A stretch of DNA of 37,250 bases from Leptolyngbya cf. ectocarpi LEGE 11479 (GCF_015207065.1 NZ_JADEXP010000018.1:1-37250), one strand, 5' to 3'; numbered from the stretch's first letter, positions 28,193 to 36,798 are shown. The notes: a model not told the origin generated them from the letters alone. A program made the numbers and translations.

Positions 28193-29407
28193 GTGACATT
28201 TTTTCCCACACTTGATATTCGTCTGTGGATTTTGGCGGCTGGCCGTTTGCTTTCCCAGCTGGGCATTGGCTTTACTCTGTTTTATGCACCGTTATTTTTT
28301 GCCGATGATGTGGGCCTATCGGCGACGGCGATTGGGTTAGGGCTGGGCAGTCAGTCCCTCTCGGGCATGGTGGGGAGATTTGCCGGCGGTTCCATGGCTG
28401 ATTCCCCTCGCTGGGGCAGACGCCGCACGCTGCTACTATCCGCTGCCATTTCTGCAGTGGCCGATGGCTGTTTTGTCATCACCCACGATTTTTGGGGCTT
28501 TGTGGTTGCCAACCTACTCATGGGGCTAGGAGTCGGTCTATACTGGCCTGCCACTGAAGCGGTCGTGGCCGATATCACCACCGAGCACAATCGCAACGAA
28601 GCGTTTGCCATTGTCCGTTTGGCCGATAGTCTAGGTCTGAGTCTGGGGGTGGTGTTAGGCGGAGCCGTGATTGCGGCATTTCAAGCCTATCGGGTGCTCT
28701 TTGCCCTAGATGGCATCACGTTTATGGTGTTCTACGCCATTGTGGCTATGGCTATCACTGAGACCCTCAGCACTCGTCGCGTCTCCGGGGGCTTTTGGCA
28801 GGGGTGGCGAGTGGCGGTATGCGATCGCACCCTCCAAATTTATGTCCTAGTTAACTGTCTCTTTCCCCTCTATCTCTCCCAGTCTCAGAGCACCCTTCCC
28901 CTCTATCTCAACCGTTTTACCAGCCTTGACAACCATGCCGCCGTGGGCGGAATTTTTACTTGGGCCATTGTTCTGACCGCGCTATGTCAACTCCCCATAG
29001 CTCGCTGGCTCAAGCGATTTAACCAGCCCTACGCCCTAATGATTGCCTTAATTTTTTGGGCCGTTATGTTTTTTAGCACCTGGCTCGTAGGACAGCAGCT
29101 GATCACCCCCCTTATATTTGTCCTGATCGGTCTGACGGCCATGGCTTTGGGCACCGTGGCCTATACCCCTATCGCCTCGGCCCTGGTCGTTGGCATCGCA
29201 CCCTCTCACTTGCGAGGTGTGTATCTATCCGTAAATTCTATGTGTTGGGCCATCGGCTATCTAATCGGGCCACCCTTAGGGGGCTGGGCCTTAGACAACG
29301 ACCATGCCCATACATTCTGGCTATGGTTGATACTGAGCACTTTGGCTGGAGCCTTAATCTTAAAGAACCTCCAAGCTCAGCTCCGTAAAGACATGGGTAA
29401 AGCGTGA
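28193..29407 (+). CDS. MFS transporter
   Basis: A major facilitator superfamily protein of about 404 residues with 12 predicted membrane helices. The loop 2-3 signature is present as GRFAGGSMADSPRWGRRRTLL, and a second conserved loop GLYWPATEAVVADIT lies near helix 4-5. No substrate-specific motif is recognised; the layout suits drug or sugar efflux. The start is uncertain: GTG at 28193, just before the first helix (TFFPTLDIRLWILAAGRLL), is preferred, while TTG at 28121 would add 24 hydrophilic residues. It converges with the first unknown paralogue, 66 bp away. Confidence 0.85.
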   Translation: MTFFPTLDIRLWILAAGRLLSQLGIGFTLFYAPLFFADDVGLSATAIGLGLGSQSLSGMVGRFAGGSMADSPRWGRRRTLLLSAAISAVADGCFVITHDFWGFVVANLLMGLGVGLYWPATEAVVADITTEHNRNEAFAIVRLADSLGLSLGVVLGGAVIAAFQAYRVLFALDGITFMVFYAIVAMAITETLSTRRVSGGFWQGWRVAVCDRTLQIYVLVNCLFPLYLSQSQSTLPLYLNRFTSLDNHAAVGGIFTWAIVLTALCQLPIARWLKRFNQPYALMIALIFWAVMFFSTWLVGQQLITPLIFVLIGLTAMALGTVAYTPIASALVVGIAPSHLRGVYLSVNSMCWAIGYLIGPPLGGWALDNDHAHTFWLWLILSTLAGALILKNLQAQLRKDMGKA

Positions 29408-29473
29408 GTTGTAATTTGGTGCTGAACCGGTTATCCCCCATACACTTAGCACCAGTGCAATTGGCCTGTAAGT

Positions 29474-30481
29474 TTAAGATCTGCTCTCAATCACCGTAGG
29501 AAAAACACTCGGCGAGAACATCTCCCATAGCGCCTCATGGTAGGGAGCATAGTATTGCTCCTGCCCATGGGTCACATGCCATTTAAACTCTTGCCCCAAC
29601 AGATTCAGCATCTGTCTGACCAGCTCCCAATTCACCTTAAGGGTGGGATAGAGCATGACACACAGCGGGAAAAGTTCTTGTTGAATAGAGTCCAGACTTT
29701 GTTCCAATACACAGGTCCAAAGATAAATCTGAAACATCTCCGTATCACGCACGCTAGAAACGCGCACCGCTGCACTGTCTAGACGCTCGGTATAACACTG
29801 ATAGTTGGGATAGAGCTGATTAACCCGATCGACGACATTGGTTGCGATCTCAGTACTGTGGGGCAAAAGTGTTTGAATCACCTTTAATCGCTCATCCCCA
29901 TAGGTATACATGGCGGCAGCATTGTAGGCCCTCTGTAGTGGCATGTAAAGGTGATCGTCAATCACCTTAAAGTAGGAGGCTAAGGCATTGCGCTCATCTT
30001 CGGGGGCAGCCTCTATCAGGATCTGACCGCAATGATGAAACTGCATACTCACAAAACCAATCAACCGTGGATCGCTAGAGGTATAGCGCTTTCGAATCAC
30101 CCCTAAGCCAGCCGAAATTTTGACCGATAGTTGCTGGGGAGGAATATGCCTGGCATACGCGGCTAGTGCTCTAGAGTAAACCCTGTGAACATCGCCCGCT
30201 ATGCTCCATGGGTCAATCAACTTGGCATTAACGCGATGTCTTTTGACTTCTTGAGCCAGTAACGCTTCCGTTAAATTCCACGCCTTTGCGCTGGCAGACC
30301 GTAGCTCTGATGTCAGATGCTCAACAAGCGTAGCGCGGGTCTCTGTCTCTAAACTTGAATTGTCCAGAGCATCGTCATAAGTTTCAACGGAATTAATATA
30401 TCGTTTAGCCCAAAGCTGAGCTAGCTGGGCTGGACTCGTACAATTTCCAGCTATCGCCTGCACTTGATTAGTTTGATGCAT
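29474..30481 (-). CDS. Unknown protein, tandem paralogue A
   Basis: A 335-residue protein not recognised as any named family. It is predicted soluble and mostly helical, with no signal peptide, membrane segment or nucleotide-binding motif. Features: a polar N-terminal third with LRSASAKAWNLTEALL (61-75), DPRLIGFVSMQFHH (137-150), DDHLYMPLQRAY (175-186), RDTEMFQIYLWTCVLE (245-260) and a highly conserved block at 269-292 (ELFPL ... VRQML). It is well over half identical to the protein encoded at 30852-31868, including a 24-residue identical run, so the two arose by tandem duplication. The many conserved Asp, His, Tyr and Trp could form an active or ligand site. The 370-bp spacer between the genes argues for separate promoters. 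Confidence 0.8.
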   Translation of the reverse strand: MHQTNQVQAIAGNCTSPAQLAQLWAKRYINSVETYDDALDNSSLETETRATLVEHLTSELRSASAKAWNLTEALLAQEVKRHRVNAKLIDPWSIAGDVHRVYSRALAAYARHIPPQQLSVKISAGLGVIRKRYTSSDPRLIGFVSMQFHHCGQILIEAAPEDERNALASYFKVIDDHLYMPLQRAYNAAAMYTYGDERLKVIQTLLPHSTEIATNVVDRVNQLYPNYQCYTERLDSAAVRVSSVRDTEMFQIYLWTCVLEQSLDSIQQELFPLCVMLYPTLKVNWELVRQMLNLLGQEFKWHVTHGQEQYYAPYHEALWEMFSPSVFPTVIESRS

Positions 30482-30851
30482 CTAACACTTTTCTTAGGAA
30501 ACACTCTAAATATTGGCTAGCAAATGTAGGCAGTTAGCGAACATTTCCCCTCTCATAGCCCCTGAGAAAATCACACAGCTGTGTTGCCCATGGAAAACCT
30601 CAGCCATTGGCAAACGGCTTCATAGTCAAGGCACTATAAACTACTTAAAACTACTTAGTTTACTTATCTTAACAAAAGCTCGGATTTTTCATGGATATCT
30701 ATAAATATAAGTAAATGCCCCTAAACAAGGAACGGCATTTACTCAGCCAATTGGCGTAATGTGTTGAAAATTAGATAGCAGCAGACCAGCCCACAGAGAT
30801 TCAAGCCCTGCAGGCTAGTGTGGCAAAAAAGAATAGAGCACTCAGAAGCAC
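30482..30851. promoter_or_regulatory. Spacer between the two unknown paralogues
   Basis: No coding sequence is supported. It holds the upstream region of paralogue A, including an HLR1-like repeat at 30659-30676, and a 10-bp inverted repeat AGTAAATGCC / GGCATTTACT (30710-30719 and 30734-30743, loop of 14) downstream of paralogue B. That dyad lacks a clear U-run, so it is not called a terminator. Confidence 0.5.
30659..30676 (+). promoter_or_regulatory. HLR1-like repeat upstream of paralogue A
   Basis: TTTACTTATCTTAACAAA matches about 14 of 16 defined HLR1 positions at the correct 10-bp period, some 180 bp upstream of the gene. It shares TTACTTATCTT with the repeat before psbD. In AT-rich spacer DNA a partial match may be chance. 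Confidence 0.25.
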
Positions 30852-31868
30852 CTAAGCGACTTCAATCACCTCAGGGAAAAGATCGGGGGAAAACATTTGC
30901 CAAAGGGCGTCCTGATACGGTGCGTAATATTGCTCCTGTTCGAATGTTGTATGGTGGCGAAACTCTCGAGCCAACAAGTGCAACATCTGTCTAACCAACT
31001 CCCAATTCACCTTCAGCGTGGGATAAAGCATGACGCACAGCGGAAAAAGCTCCTCTTGAATGGCGTTAAAACGCCCCTCTAAAACGCAGGTCCACAGGTA
31101 GACCTGGAACATTTCAGTATCGCGGATACTGGATATGCGAACCGGTCTACTATTCAGGCAGTCCGTATAACAGTGATAGGAAGGGTACAGCTGATTGACC
31201 CGATTGACGACGTTATTAGCAATCGTTGTTATGTGGGGCAGCAATGTTTGAACGACACCTAAGCGCGCATCACTATAGTCGTAGGCCGCTGCTGCATCGT
31301 AGGCCCTCTGCAGTGGCATGTACAGGTGATCATCGACAACCTTGAAGTAGGCGGAAAGCAGCGCTCGCTGTGACTTAGGGATACTCTTTAAAAGCATCTG
31401 CCCAGAATAGTGGAACTGCATACTAACAAACCCAATTAGCCTGGGGTCAGCGCTGGTATACCGCTGCCGTATTTTCCCCAGATCAGCCGAGATATTGACA
31501 GATAATCGGCAAGGTGAAAGTTTGTGGGCATAAGCTTCCAGGGCTTTGCCATAAATGTCGTAGACATCTTTGGATACCTGCCATGGGTCCACTAAGCTTG
31601 CTTGGATACAGTGGCGTTTAACCTCATGGGCTAGAAGCGACTCGGTTAAGTTCCATGCTTTCACACTGGCCGATCTCAAGTCTGACAGTAGCTGGTCTAC
31701 GAGGCTGGCACGGGTTGTTGCTACTGCCCCAGCTTTCAAGGACTGGTCACAGGCGGCAAGATTGCTCAAATATTTCCGTGCCCACAACTCTGCCATTTGG
31801 GCGGGGCGACCGGGGCCAGAGTTACTGCGAGGTACTTGCCTAAGGTCGGTTCCATGCATGTGAAACAT
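30852..31868 (-). CDS. Unknown protein, tandem paralogue B
   Basis: A 338-residue soluble, helical protein of the same unrecognised family as the gene 370 bp downstream. The strongest agreement runs from DPRLIGFVSMQFH to the end: DDHLYMPLQRAY, TLLPH, RVNQLYP, RDTEMFQ, YLWTCVLE, the identical 24-residue block (about 273-296) and EQYYAPY. The first 50 residues differ most. ATG 31868 is favoured because GGAG lies 6 bases before it; the second ATG (31859) would align better with the partner's MHQT start. Both copies are intact, so duplication with retention, perhaps with different regulation, is likely. Confidence 0.8.
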   Translation of the reverse strand: MFHMHGTDLRQVPRSNSGPGRPAQMAELWARKYLSNLAACDQSLKAGAVATTRASLVDQLLSDLRSASVKAWNLTESLLAHEVKRHCIQASLVDPWQVSKDVYDIYGKALEAYAHKLSPCRLSVNISADLGKIRQRYTSADPRLIGFVSMQFHYSGQMLLKSIPKSQRALLSAYFKVVDDHLYMPLQRAYDAAAAYDYSDARLGVVQTLLPHITTIANNVVNRVNQLYPSYHCYTDCLNSRPVRISSIRDTEMFQVYLWTCVLEGRFNAIQEELFPLCVMLYPTLKVNWELVRQMLHLLAREFRHHTTFEQEQYYAPYQDALWQMFSPDLFPEVIEVA

Positions 31869-31893
31869 TGGTCTCTCCGAAAGTTCTTCGAAG

Positions 31894-31911
31894 TACGTAA
31901 AATCACGTAAC
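31894..31911 (-). promoter_or_regulatory. TTACGT direct repeat just upstream of paralogue B
   Basis: On the minus strand GTTACGTGATTTTACGTA has two TTACGT half-sites at a 10-bp period, the geometry of HLR1 but with G instead of A at the sixth position of each half (13 of 16 positions match). It sits 26-43 bases before the start codon, where binding would interfere with transcription or the leader. Confidence 0.3.
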
Positions 31912-32280
31912 CAGTATGAAGTTGGAATACAATATTCACGGTTACGTTACTACGAACAATACTGGTATATCACGTTTGCTATTGCCAACCGAACGGATAC
32001 AGGTAAATGAAACAATTTAACATAATCTTAAGGAAATACTAGTGGTCAAAATCGACTAACAATGTGTTCTCTTCAGAAGCGTTAAGAAAATTAACTCGTT
32101 GATTATTCACGGATTCTCTACTTACTCGCTTTGTTTATAACCCTCTTGAGTCGTTGCCAAAGCCCCTAGGTATAACGTTATTTTTTGTTGTCTGTTTCAT
32201 TTTTGTTACATCTGCGAGAGTGTCGCAAAACAGCTCAAATCGTCGTGATAGCATACGAACCATAAGCTTTTAATCGATTT

Positions 32281-32284
32281 GGAG
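32281..32284 (+). promoter_or_regulatory. Ribosome binding site that selects a TTG start
   Basis: GGAG lies 7 bases before the TTG at 32292, fixing the unusual start codon of chlP; no in-frame ATG is near, and the protein begins ALRVAVVGGGPAG as expected for the family. Confidence 0.8.
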
Positions 32285-32291
32285 AAAAACC

Positions 32292-33548
32292 TTGGCACTT
32301 CGGGTTGCGGTTGTTGGAGGCGGTCCAGCAGGTTCTTCTGCTGCTGAGACGCTAGTAAAAGCAGGTATTGAAACCTATCTATTTGAACGCAAGTTAGACA
32401 ACGCTAAGCCCTGTGGTGGAGCGATTCCCCTTTGCATGGTTGATGAATTTGACTTGCCTCCCGAGATCATTGATCGCCGCGTGCGCAAGATGAAAATGAT
32501 CTCCCCTTCAAATATTGAGGTCAATATCGGTAGCACTCTCAAGGATGACGAGTACATTGGCATGTGCCGCCGTGAGGTATTGGATGGCTTTCTGCGTGAG
32601 CGGGCTGAGAAGCTTGGCACCAAGGTAATCAACGGTACGGTCCATAAGCTAGAGATTCCTGGTAATGATAAGGATCCCTACACGCTGCACTATGCCGACC
32701 ATTCCAATGGCACGCTCCAGGGTGATGCTAGGACTCTTCAGGTAGACATGGTGATTGGCGCTGACGGTGCCAACTCTCGCGTGGCTCGGGCAATTGATGC
32801 GGGTGACTATAACTATGCGATCGCATTTCAAGAGCGTATTCGTCTACCCGAAGACAAGATGGGCTACTACGAAGAGCTAGCAGAAATGTACGTCGGCGAC
32901 GACGTATCCCCCGACTTTTACGCTTGGGTATTTCCCAAGTACGATCACGTTGCCGTGGGCACTGGCACCATGCGTGTCAACCAGGCCAAGATCAAGCAGC
33001 TGCAAAAGGGTATCCGTGAGCGTGCTGCCAAGCGTCTTGAAGGCGGCAAAATCATTAAGGTAGAAGCCCATCCTATTCCTGAGCATCCCAGGCCGCGTCG
33101 GGTTGTTGGTCGGGTTGCTCTAGTTGGCGATGCCGCTGGCACCGTAACCAAGTCTTCCGGTGAAGGGATCTACTTTGCTGCTAAATCTGGTCGCATGTGT
33201 GCAGAAACTATTGTTGAACTATCCAATAGTGGTGAGCGTGCCTTAACTGAAGCCGAACTTAAGACCTATATCAAGCGCTGGGACAAGCAGTACGGCGTCA
33301 CCTACCTCGTGTTGGATATTTTGCAGCGCGTATTCTACCGCTCCGATGCCACCCGTGAGGCCTTTGTGGAAATGTGTGCCGACATGGATGTTCAGAAGCT
33401 CACGTTTGATAGCTATCTGTACAAAACCGTCGTTCCCGCTAATCCCATTACCCAGATGAAGATTACTGCCAAAACCATTGGCAGCTTAATTCGTGGTAAT
33501 GCATTGGCTCCTGCTGAGTACTTCCCGGTTGAGCCTATTGCCAAATAG
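32292..33548 (+). CDS. chlP: Geranylgeranyl diphosphate/chlorophyll reductase ChlP
   Basis: A flavoprotein that reduces geranylgeranyl to phytyl for chlorophyll and tocopherol synthesis. At 418 residues it has the N-terminal dinucleotide-binding motif VAVVGGGPAGSSAAE, CGGAIPLCMVDEFDLPPEIIDRRVRKMKMISP near residue 40, the FAD motif VALVGDAAGTVTKSSGEGIYFA, and a typical C terminus. It begins with TTG, supported by a good ribosome binding site. It is a single-gene unit: divergent from paralogue B and ending at a bidirectional terminator shared with rpaA. Confidence 0.97.
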   Translation: MALRVAVVGGGPAGSSAAETLVKAGIETYLFERKLDNAKPCGGAIPLCMVDEFDLPPEIIDRRVRKMKMISPSNIEVNIGSTLKDDEYIGMCRREVLDGFLRERAEKLGTKVINGTVHKLEIPGNDKDPYTLHYADHSNGTLQGDARTLQVDMVIGADGANSRVARAIDAGDYNYAIAFQERIRLPEDKMGYYEELAEMYVGDDVSPDFYAWVFPKYDHVAVGTGTMRVNQAKIKQLQKGIRERAAKRLEGGKIIKVEAHPIPEHPRPRRVVGRVALVGDAAGTVTKSSGEGIYFAAKSGRMCAETIVELSNSGERALTEAELKTYIKRWDKQYGVTYLVLDILQRVFYRSDATREAFVEMCADMDVQKLTFDSYLYKTVVPANPITQMKITAKTIGSLIRGNALAPAEYFPVEPIAK

Positions 33549-33579
33549 CTGCTGTAGGTATTAATACCTGGCGATTTTA

Positions 33580-33627
33580 TAGCTAACAAAAAAGGGGGCC
33601 AACCTTGGCCCCCTTTTTTGTTAGCTA
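33580..33627. terminator. Bidirectional terminator between chlP and rpaA
   Basis: A perfect 23-bp inverted repeat with a CC centre (33580-33602 and 33605-33627). A GC-rich inner stem GGGGGCCAA is flanked by A6 on one side and T6 on the other, so it can stop transcription from both convergent genes. Confidence 0.93.
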
Positions 33628-33722
33628 ATAATGATGATGCAATGCCACACTTCCATATGTATGACCACTGATGAAACCTAAACAAATCGCCTTCTCCCAT
33701 GCTCACTCAAAATGCCCACGCC

Positions 33723-34457
33723 CTAACTGGCCGCGCGATTAGCAAAGAGTTGATCATCCTGAGGTAGCTCTAGACAGTAGCCTGCCCCATAGACAGTCTT
33801 AATAAACTTAGGATGACGCGGATCCGGCTCTAACTTAGTTCGCAAATGGCGAATGTGCACGCGGATAGTCTCAATATCGTCGTTCGGGTCATATCCCCAA
33901 ACTTCCTTCAAAATTTCACTCGGTGCCACTGTCTGACCATGACGCTGTAGTAAACAGTGCAACAGTTCAAATTCCAAGTGAGTTAGCTTGACAGTACGCT
34001 CAAACCAAATGGCTTCAAAGCGCTCGGGCACTAAGGTCAACGGACCGTAATTCAGAATCTCACTATGCTTTGCCGCCTGAGGAATGCGGTCAGTACGTCG
34101 CAATAATGCCCTCACTCGCGCCAACATCTCCTCTAGCTCAAATGGCTTGGTGAGGTAATCGTCGGCACCTGCATTAAAGCCGTCCACTTTGTCCTGGGTT
34201 TGCCCCAAGGCGGTTAGCATTAATACCGGAATATCGGCTGTTCGCTCATCACGGCGAACACGCTGGCAAACAGTAAGGCCGTCTACCTTAGGCAGCATCA
34301 GATCAAGCATGATCAAGTCTGGCAAGAGCTGCACAGCCAGTGCCTGCCCCTTAACACCATCTTCAGCCTGACTAACATCATATCCAGCCATTTCCAGGTT
34401 AACTGCCACCAGTTCTGAAATGGCTGGATCATCATCAATGACAAGTATACGAGGCAT
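33723..34457 (-). CDS. rpaA: Response regulator RpaA (OmpR type, circadian output)
   Basis: An OmpR/PhoB-family transcription factor. The receiver domain (1-115) has Asp8-9, phosphoacceptor Asp52 in IMLDLMLP, Thr82 and Lys104; the winged-helix DNA-binding domain spans about 145-240 ([54 protein letters not shown]). The start [28 protein letters not shown] pattern and the linker [33 protein letters not shown] match RpaA, which the clock kinase SasA phosphorylates to drive the circadian expression programme, and not RpaB. ATG 34457 is chosen by this similarity; the frame stays open upstream to 34526 without recognisable sequence. 244 residues. Confidence 0.95.
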   Translation of the reverse strand: MPRILVIDDDPAISELVAVNLEMAGYDVSQAEDGVKGQALAVQLLPDLIMLDLMLPKVDGLTVCQRVRRDERTADIPVLMLTALGQTQDKVDGFNAGADDYLTKPFELEEMLARVRALLRRTDRIPQAAKHSEILNYGPLTLVPERFEAIWFERTVKLTHLEFELLHCLLQRHGQTVAPSEILKEVWGYDPNDDIETIRVHIRHLRTKLEPDPRHPKFIKTVYGAGYCLELPQDDQLFANRAAS

Positions 34458-34732
34458 CTTAAAAACAGAGGTTTTACTATATGGAATAAGGAAACTAACT
34501 AGGGTTTCCTGACTGCCTCTCATCAAAGTTTAAAGTGGGAGACAAATGTTACCCCAACTATATAGTATCGCTACAATAATTTACACGATGATACCTTAAG
34601 GTTTAATTTACGTCATGATTACCCCTGTCAATGCGTCAAAAGCGCACAGAGGAACGGCCTAGCAGCCTGGTATCCAGCCGCTAAAGAATAAATATTACCG
34701 AAGCTAACTTGATTAGTTCTGTCAGGTTTTAA

Positions 34733-34804
34733 CTCCCCAGGTAGGATTCGAACCTACGACCAATCGATTAACAGTCGACCGCTCTACCACTGAGCTACTG
34801 AGGA
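34733..34804 (-). tRNA. tRNA-Asn (anticodon GUU)
   Basis: 72 nt. The acceptor stem TCCTCAG pairs with CTGGGGA (one G-U pair), the D arm is AGCTCAGTGGTAGAGC, the anticodon loop CTGTTAA carries GTT, and the T arm is GTAGGTTCGAATCCTAC. The discriminator base is G, and the terminal CCA is not encoded. Confidence 0.96.
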
Positions 34805-34934
34805 TTGTTCAGCTTTATAAATATAGGCAATTCTATGTCAGTTGTGCAAGGGATTTTTTCATCTTTCTTGGAAAATCTCAAAAATCGAGCGAGCCTAACC
34901 TCGTTGCCCTAGGGTGTAAGAGGGCTTGCCCCAA

Positions 34935-34968
34935 AGCGGCAGCCATTCTGTGGGCAAAGCCTGCCGCT
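34935..34968 (-). terminator. Possible terminator of the NYN-domain gene
   Basis: Perfect 8-bp arms AGCGGCAG and CTGCCGCT with an 18-base loop lie 9 bp past the stop codon. On the minus strand only a weak T-run (CTTTGGGG) follows, so the call is tentative. Confidence 0.35.
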
Positions 34969-34977
34969 AATTTCCCT

Positions 34978-35529
34978 CTACTGCATCAAATGGGTTCGTA
35001 GTTTAGCTAGCTTGGCCTGAGTTTCGGAATTTAGTGACTTGGATAAAAATCGCTGTTTGGAGTGCCTTTGGGGTTTCTGGCGATGTTTAACGTTTTGGAC
35101 TGACAGGTTAACATCAGAGGCTAATTGGTTGGCCGACATCCACTCAGCGCCGTATCCAATCACCGTTAGCTGCTGAGCCCGGTCAGAGGTGGCCACAATC
35201 AATCGTTTTTGAAATTTGCGACTATCATTGCGAAACTTGGCACAGGTTCTTTCTATGTAGCTATCGGCAGTTTGACCAAAGCTGGTGTAGTGCACTGAGA
35301 GATGTTGAGTTAATGATTCACTGCGATGGGTCTGGGGTTGGCCATAGGCGTCAAAGACGAGTAATGTCTCAAAGCCTTTATAGGCACTGTAGTTGGCCAA
35401 CGTCTCAGCTAGGCCATTACGGGCAAACTCTAGTCCCTGAACATCTCGCAATTCTATTAAATCTGGCCAGGCACCGATGATGTTGTACCCATCGACTAAT
35501 AAAATTGCCTGCGAGGTGGAACCGGTCAT
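34978..35529 (-). CDS. YacP-like NYN (PIN-fold) ribonuclease
   Basis: A 183-residue protein of the NYN/YacP family (DUF901), related to PIN-fold nucleases such as Bacillus Rae1 that cut mRNA on the ribosome. It has the opening acidic motif LLVDGYNIIGAWPDL (Asp13), LLVFDAYGQP, a TADSYIERTCAKF segment and VATSDRAQQL with the second acidic residue. The C-terminal 45 residues are Lys/Arg/Gln-rich and may bind RNA or ribosomes. The length fits the family. Ribonuclease activity is inferred from the fold. Confidence 0.85.
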   Translation of the reverse strand: MTGSTSQAILLVDGYNIIGAWPDLIELRDVQGLEFARNGLAETLANYSAYKGFETLLVFDAYGQPQTHRSESLTQHLSVHYTSFGQTADSYIERTCAKFRNDSRKFQKRLIVATSDRAQQLTVIGYGAEWMSANQLASDVNLSVQNVKHRQKPQRHSKQRFLSKSLNSETQAKLAKLRTHLMQ

Positions 35530-35641
35530 CTCTGGGTGCCTAGGTAACGTGTAAGCCTATCATTCTTCTAGCTTAACGTTCACTATCCCCGGAACCTAGT
35601 GGATTGAGGATTTTTCTTACCTAAATCTGGGTTTGAGTTTG

Positions 35642-36310
35642 CTAGGTCAGGTGTAAATTTTTTAATGCTTGCTTAACTTGATCGGGTGCTCCTTGGGCAG
35701 CTACACGGCCTTGCTCTAGCAAAATGGCGCGATCGCAATAATCTAACTCCACCAATCGGTGGGTCACCCACAGCGCCGTAATGCCCTGATCTTTGACTAG
35801 ATCGCGCACCTGGGAGACCAGCTCCAGCTGACTGTCTGGATCAAGCAGCGCCGTGGGTTCATCAAACAGCAGCACTCGGCAATGTTGGGCTAAGGCGCCT
35901 GCGATCGCAACTCGCTGCTTTTGTCCCCCGCTCAGTGCATAGATCGGTCGCCGCTTTAGATGTAGCAGGTTGACCATGGCTAATGCCTCATCCACCCGCT
36001 GACGCACAGCGGCATAGGACATATTTTCATCCACGAGACCAAAGGCAACATCTGCACCGACGGTGGGCATCACCAGCTGGTGGTCAGGGTTTTGAAAGAC
36101 AAACCCCACCGGTTTCGGCAGCTGTATGGTGCCCTGGGGCGCGTCTAAGAGTCCTGCCAACAGCCTCAAAAGTGTGGACTTACCACTGCCGTTGGTGCCC
36201 AGCAGCATACAAAATTCCCCTGCTGGCACCTGTAATGAACAGCCTGCCAGCACCGATGCCCCTGAGTCCCAGCTAAAGTGCAAATCGTCAATTGCGATCG
36301 CTCGACTCAT
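35642..36310 (-). CDS. ECF-type (CbiO/EcfA-like) ABC transporter ATPase
   Basis: A 222-residue ATPase of the energy-coupling-factor class, which powers uptake of metals or vitamins with separate T and S membrane subunits. Walker A GTNGSGKST, the Q-loop segment GFVFQNPDHQLVMPTVGADVAFGL typical of this class, signature ALSGGQKQRVAIAGAL, Walker B VLLFDEPTALLDP and switch His in ALWVTHRL are all present. ATG 36310 is chosen because GAGGG lies 8 bases upstream; a TTG two codons earlier is unlikely. No T or S subunit gene adjoins it, so the substrate is not deducible. Confidence 0.88.
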   Translation of the reverse strand: MSRAIAIDDLHFSWDSGASVLAGCSLQVPAGEFCMLLGTNGSGKSTLLRLLAGLLDAPQGTIQLPKPVGFVFQNPDHQLVMPTVGADVAFGLVDENMSYAAVRQRVDEALAMVNLLHLKRRPIYALSGGQKQRVAIAGALAQHCRVLLFDEPTALLDPDSQLELVSQVRDLVKDQGITALWVTHRLVELDYCDRAILLEQGRVAAQGAPDQVKQALKNLHLT

Positions 36311-36352
36311 TTTCAAATCCCTCAGCAGTCCCCCTCATCAGTCCATCTTTTA

Positions 36353-36384
36353 AGCTGGCAGTCAAACAATCTCCACTGCCAGCT
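36353..36384. promoter_or_regulatory. 10-bp inverted repeat upstream of the ECF ATPase gene
   Basis: AGCTGGCAGT and ACTGCCAGCT form a perfect dyad with a 12-base loop, 43 bp before the ATPase start. There is no U-run on either strand, so an operator or leader hairpin is more likely than a terminator. Confidence 0.35.
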
Positions 36385-36525
36385 GCCCATGCCCCGATTT
36401 ACTCAAACGGTTATTTCCCAGCAAGCACTAAGGACTGAGACTTTAATTAGGCCGTACAGGCGTTCCATGAAACGCCCCTGCAGAAGTAATGTTTGGAACT
36501 TTTGGATCTTATAAAATCCTGCTTC

Positions 36526-36798
36526 CTAATCATTGGCCATGGCAAAAAATCCTGCTGATTTACCCGAGGATGAAGCTCCACCAGATTTCTCATAAACCTG
36601 TACTGCAGCCAGCTCGCTGACCAAGACCGCCAGCTTTTTGCCTTCCTGCTTGTCGCAACTCAGCTCAAGAATCACAGGCTGCCCTGTCTTGAGCGCATTC
36701 AAAACCGTAGCGTAAGTCTCATCCGCAGCCTCTATCGTCTTTTTTTGGACCGACATCGGTAGGGCCGTATGCTTCAACGAAAGCTCAACTATATACAT
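36526..36798 (-). CDS. UPF0367 family protein
   Basis: A 90-residue protein of the UPF0367 family, common in cyanobacteria and of unknown function. It has the expected order: short beta start MYIVELSLKHTALPMSVQKK, helix EAADETYATVLNALKTG, PVILELSCDKQEGKKLAVLVSELAAVQVYEKSGGA and a Gly/Ser-rich C-terminal tail. It has no membrane segment. It is transcribed away from psbD and lies 215 bp upstream of the ECF ATPase. Confidence 0.82.
   Translation of the reverse strand: MYIVELSLKHTALPMSVQKKTIEAADETYATVLNALKTGQPVILELSCDKQEGKKLAVLVSELAAVQVYEKSGGASSSGKSAGFFAMAND

Larger units (their letters stand above)
31869..32291. promoter_or_regulatory. Divergent regulatory region between paralogue B and chlP
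   Basis: There is no coding sequence. The half near paralogue B is dense in repeats: ACGTAA twice at 10-bp spacing (31895 and 31905), GTTACGTTAC at 31940-31949, and the 8-bp dyad ACCAGTAT / ATACTGGT (31910-31917 and 31959-31966). For chlP a weak promoter TTGAGT (32146-32151), 19 bases, TATAAC (32171-32176) is possible. Confidence 0.5.

Noticed and set aside
30710-30743. Terminator of paralogue B
   Set aside because: The dyad is perfect over 10 bp, but no U-run follows on the minus strand and it is over 100 bp past the gene.
32194-32211. GTTTCAT ... GTTACAT before chlP as an HLR1 element
   Set aside because: The period is 11 bp instead of 10 and one half is poor when spaced correctly.
33723-34526. 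RpaB instead of RpaA, or the longer start at 34526
   Set aside because: The receiver and linker wording matches RpaA, and the extra 23 residues upstream of 34457 show no family similarity.
36458-36480. Hairpin GGCGTT / AACGCC as a terminator for the UPF0367 gene
   Set aside because: The stem is only 6 bp with no T-run on the minus strand.
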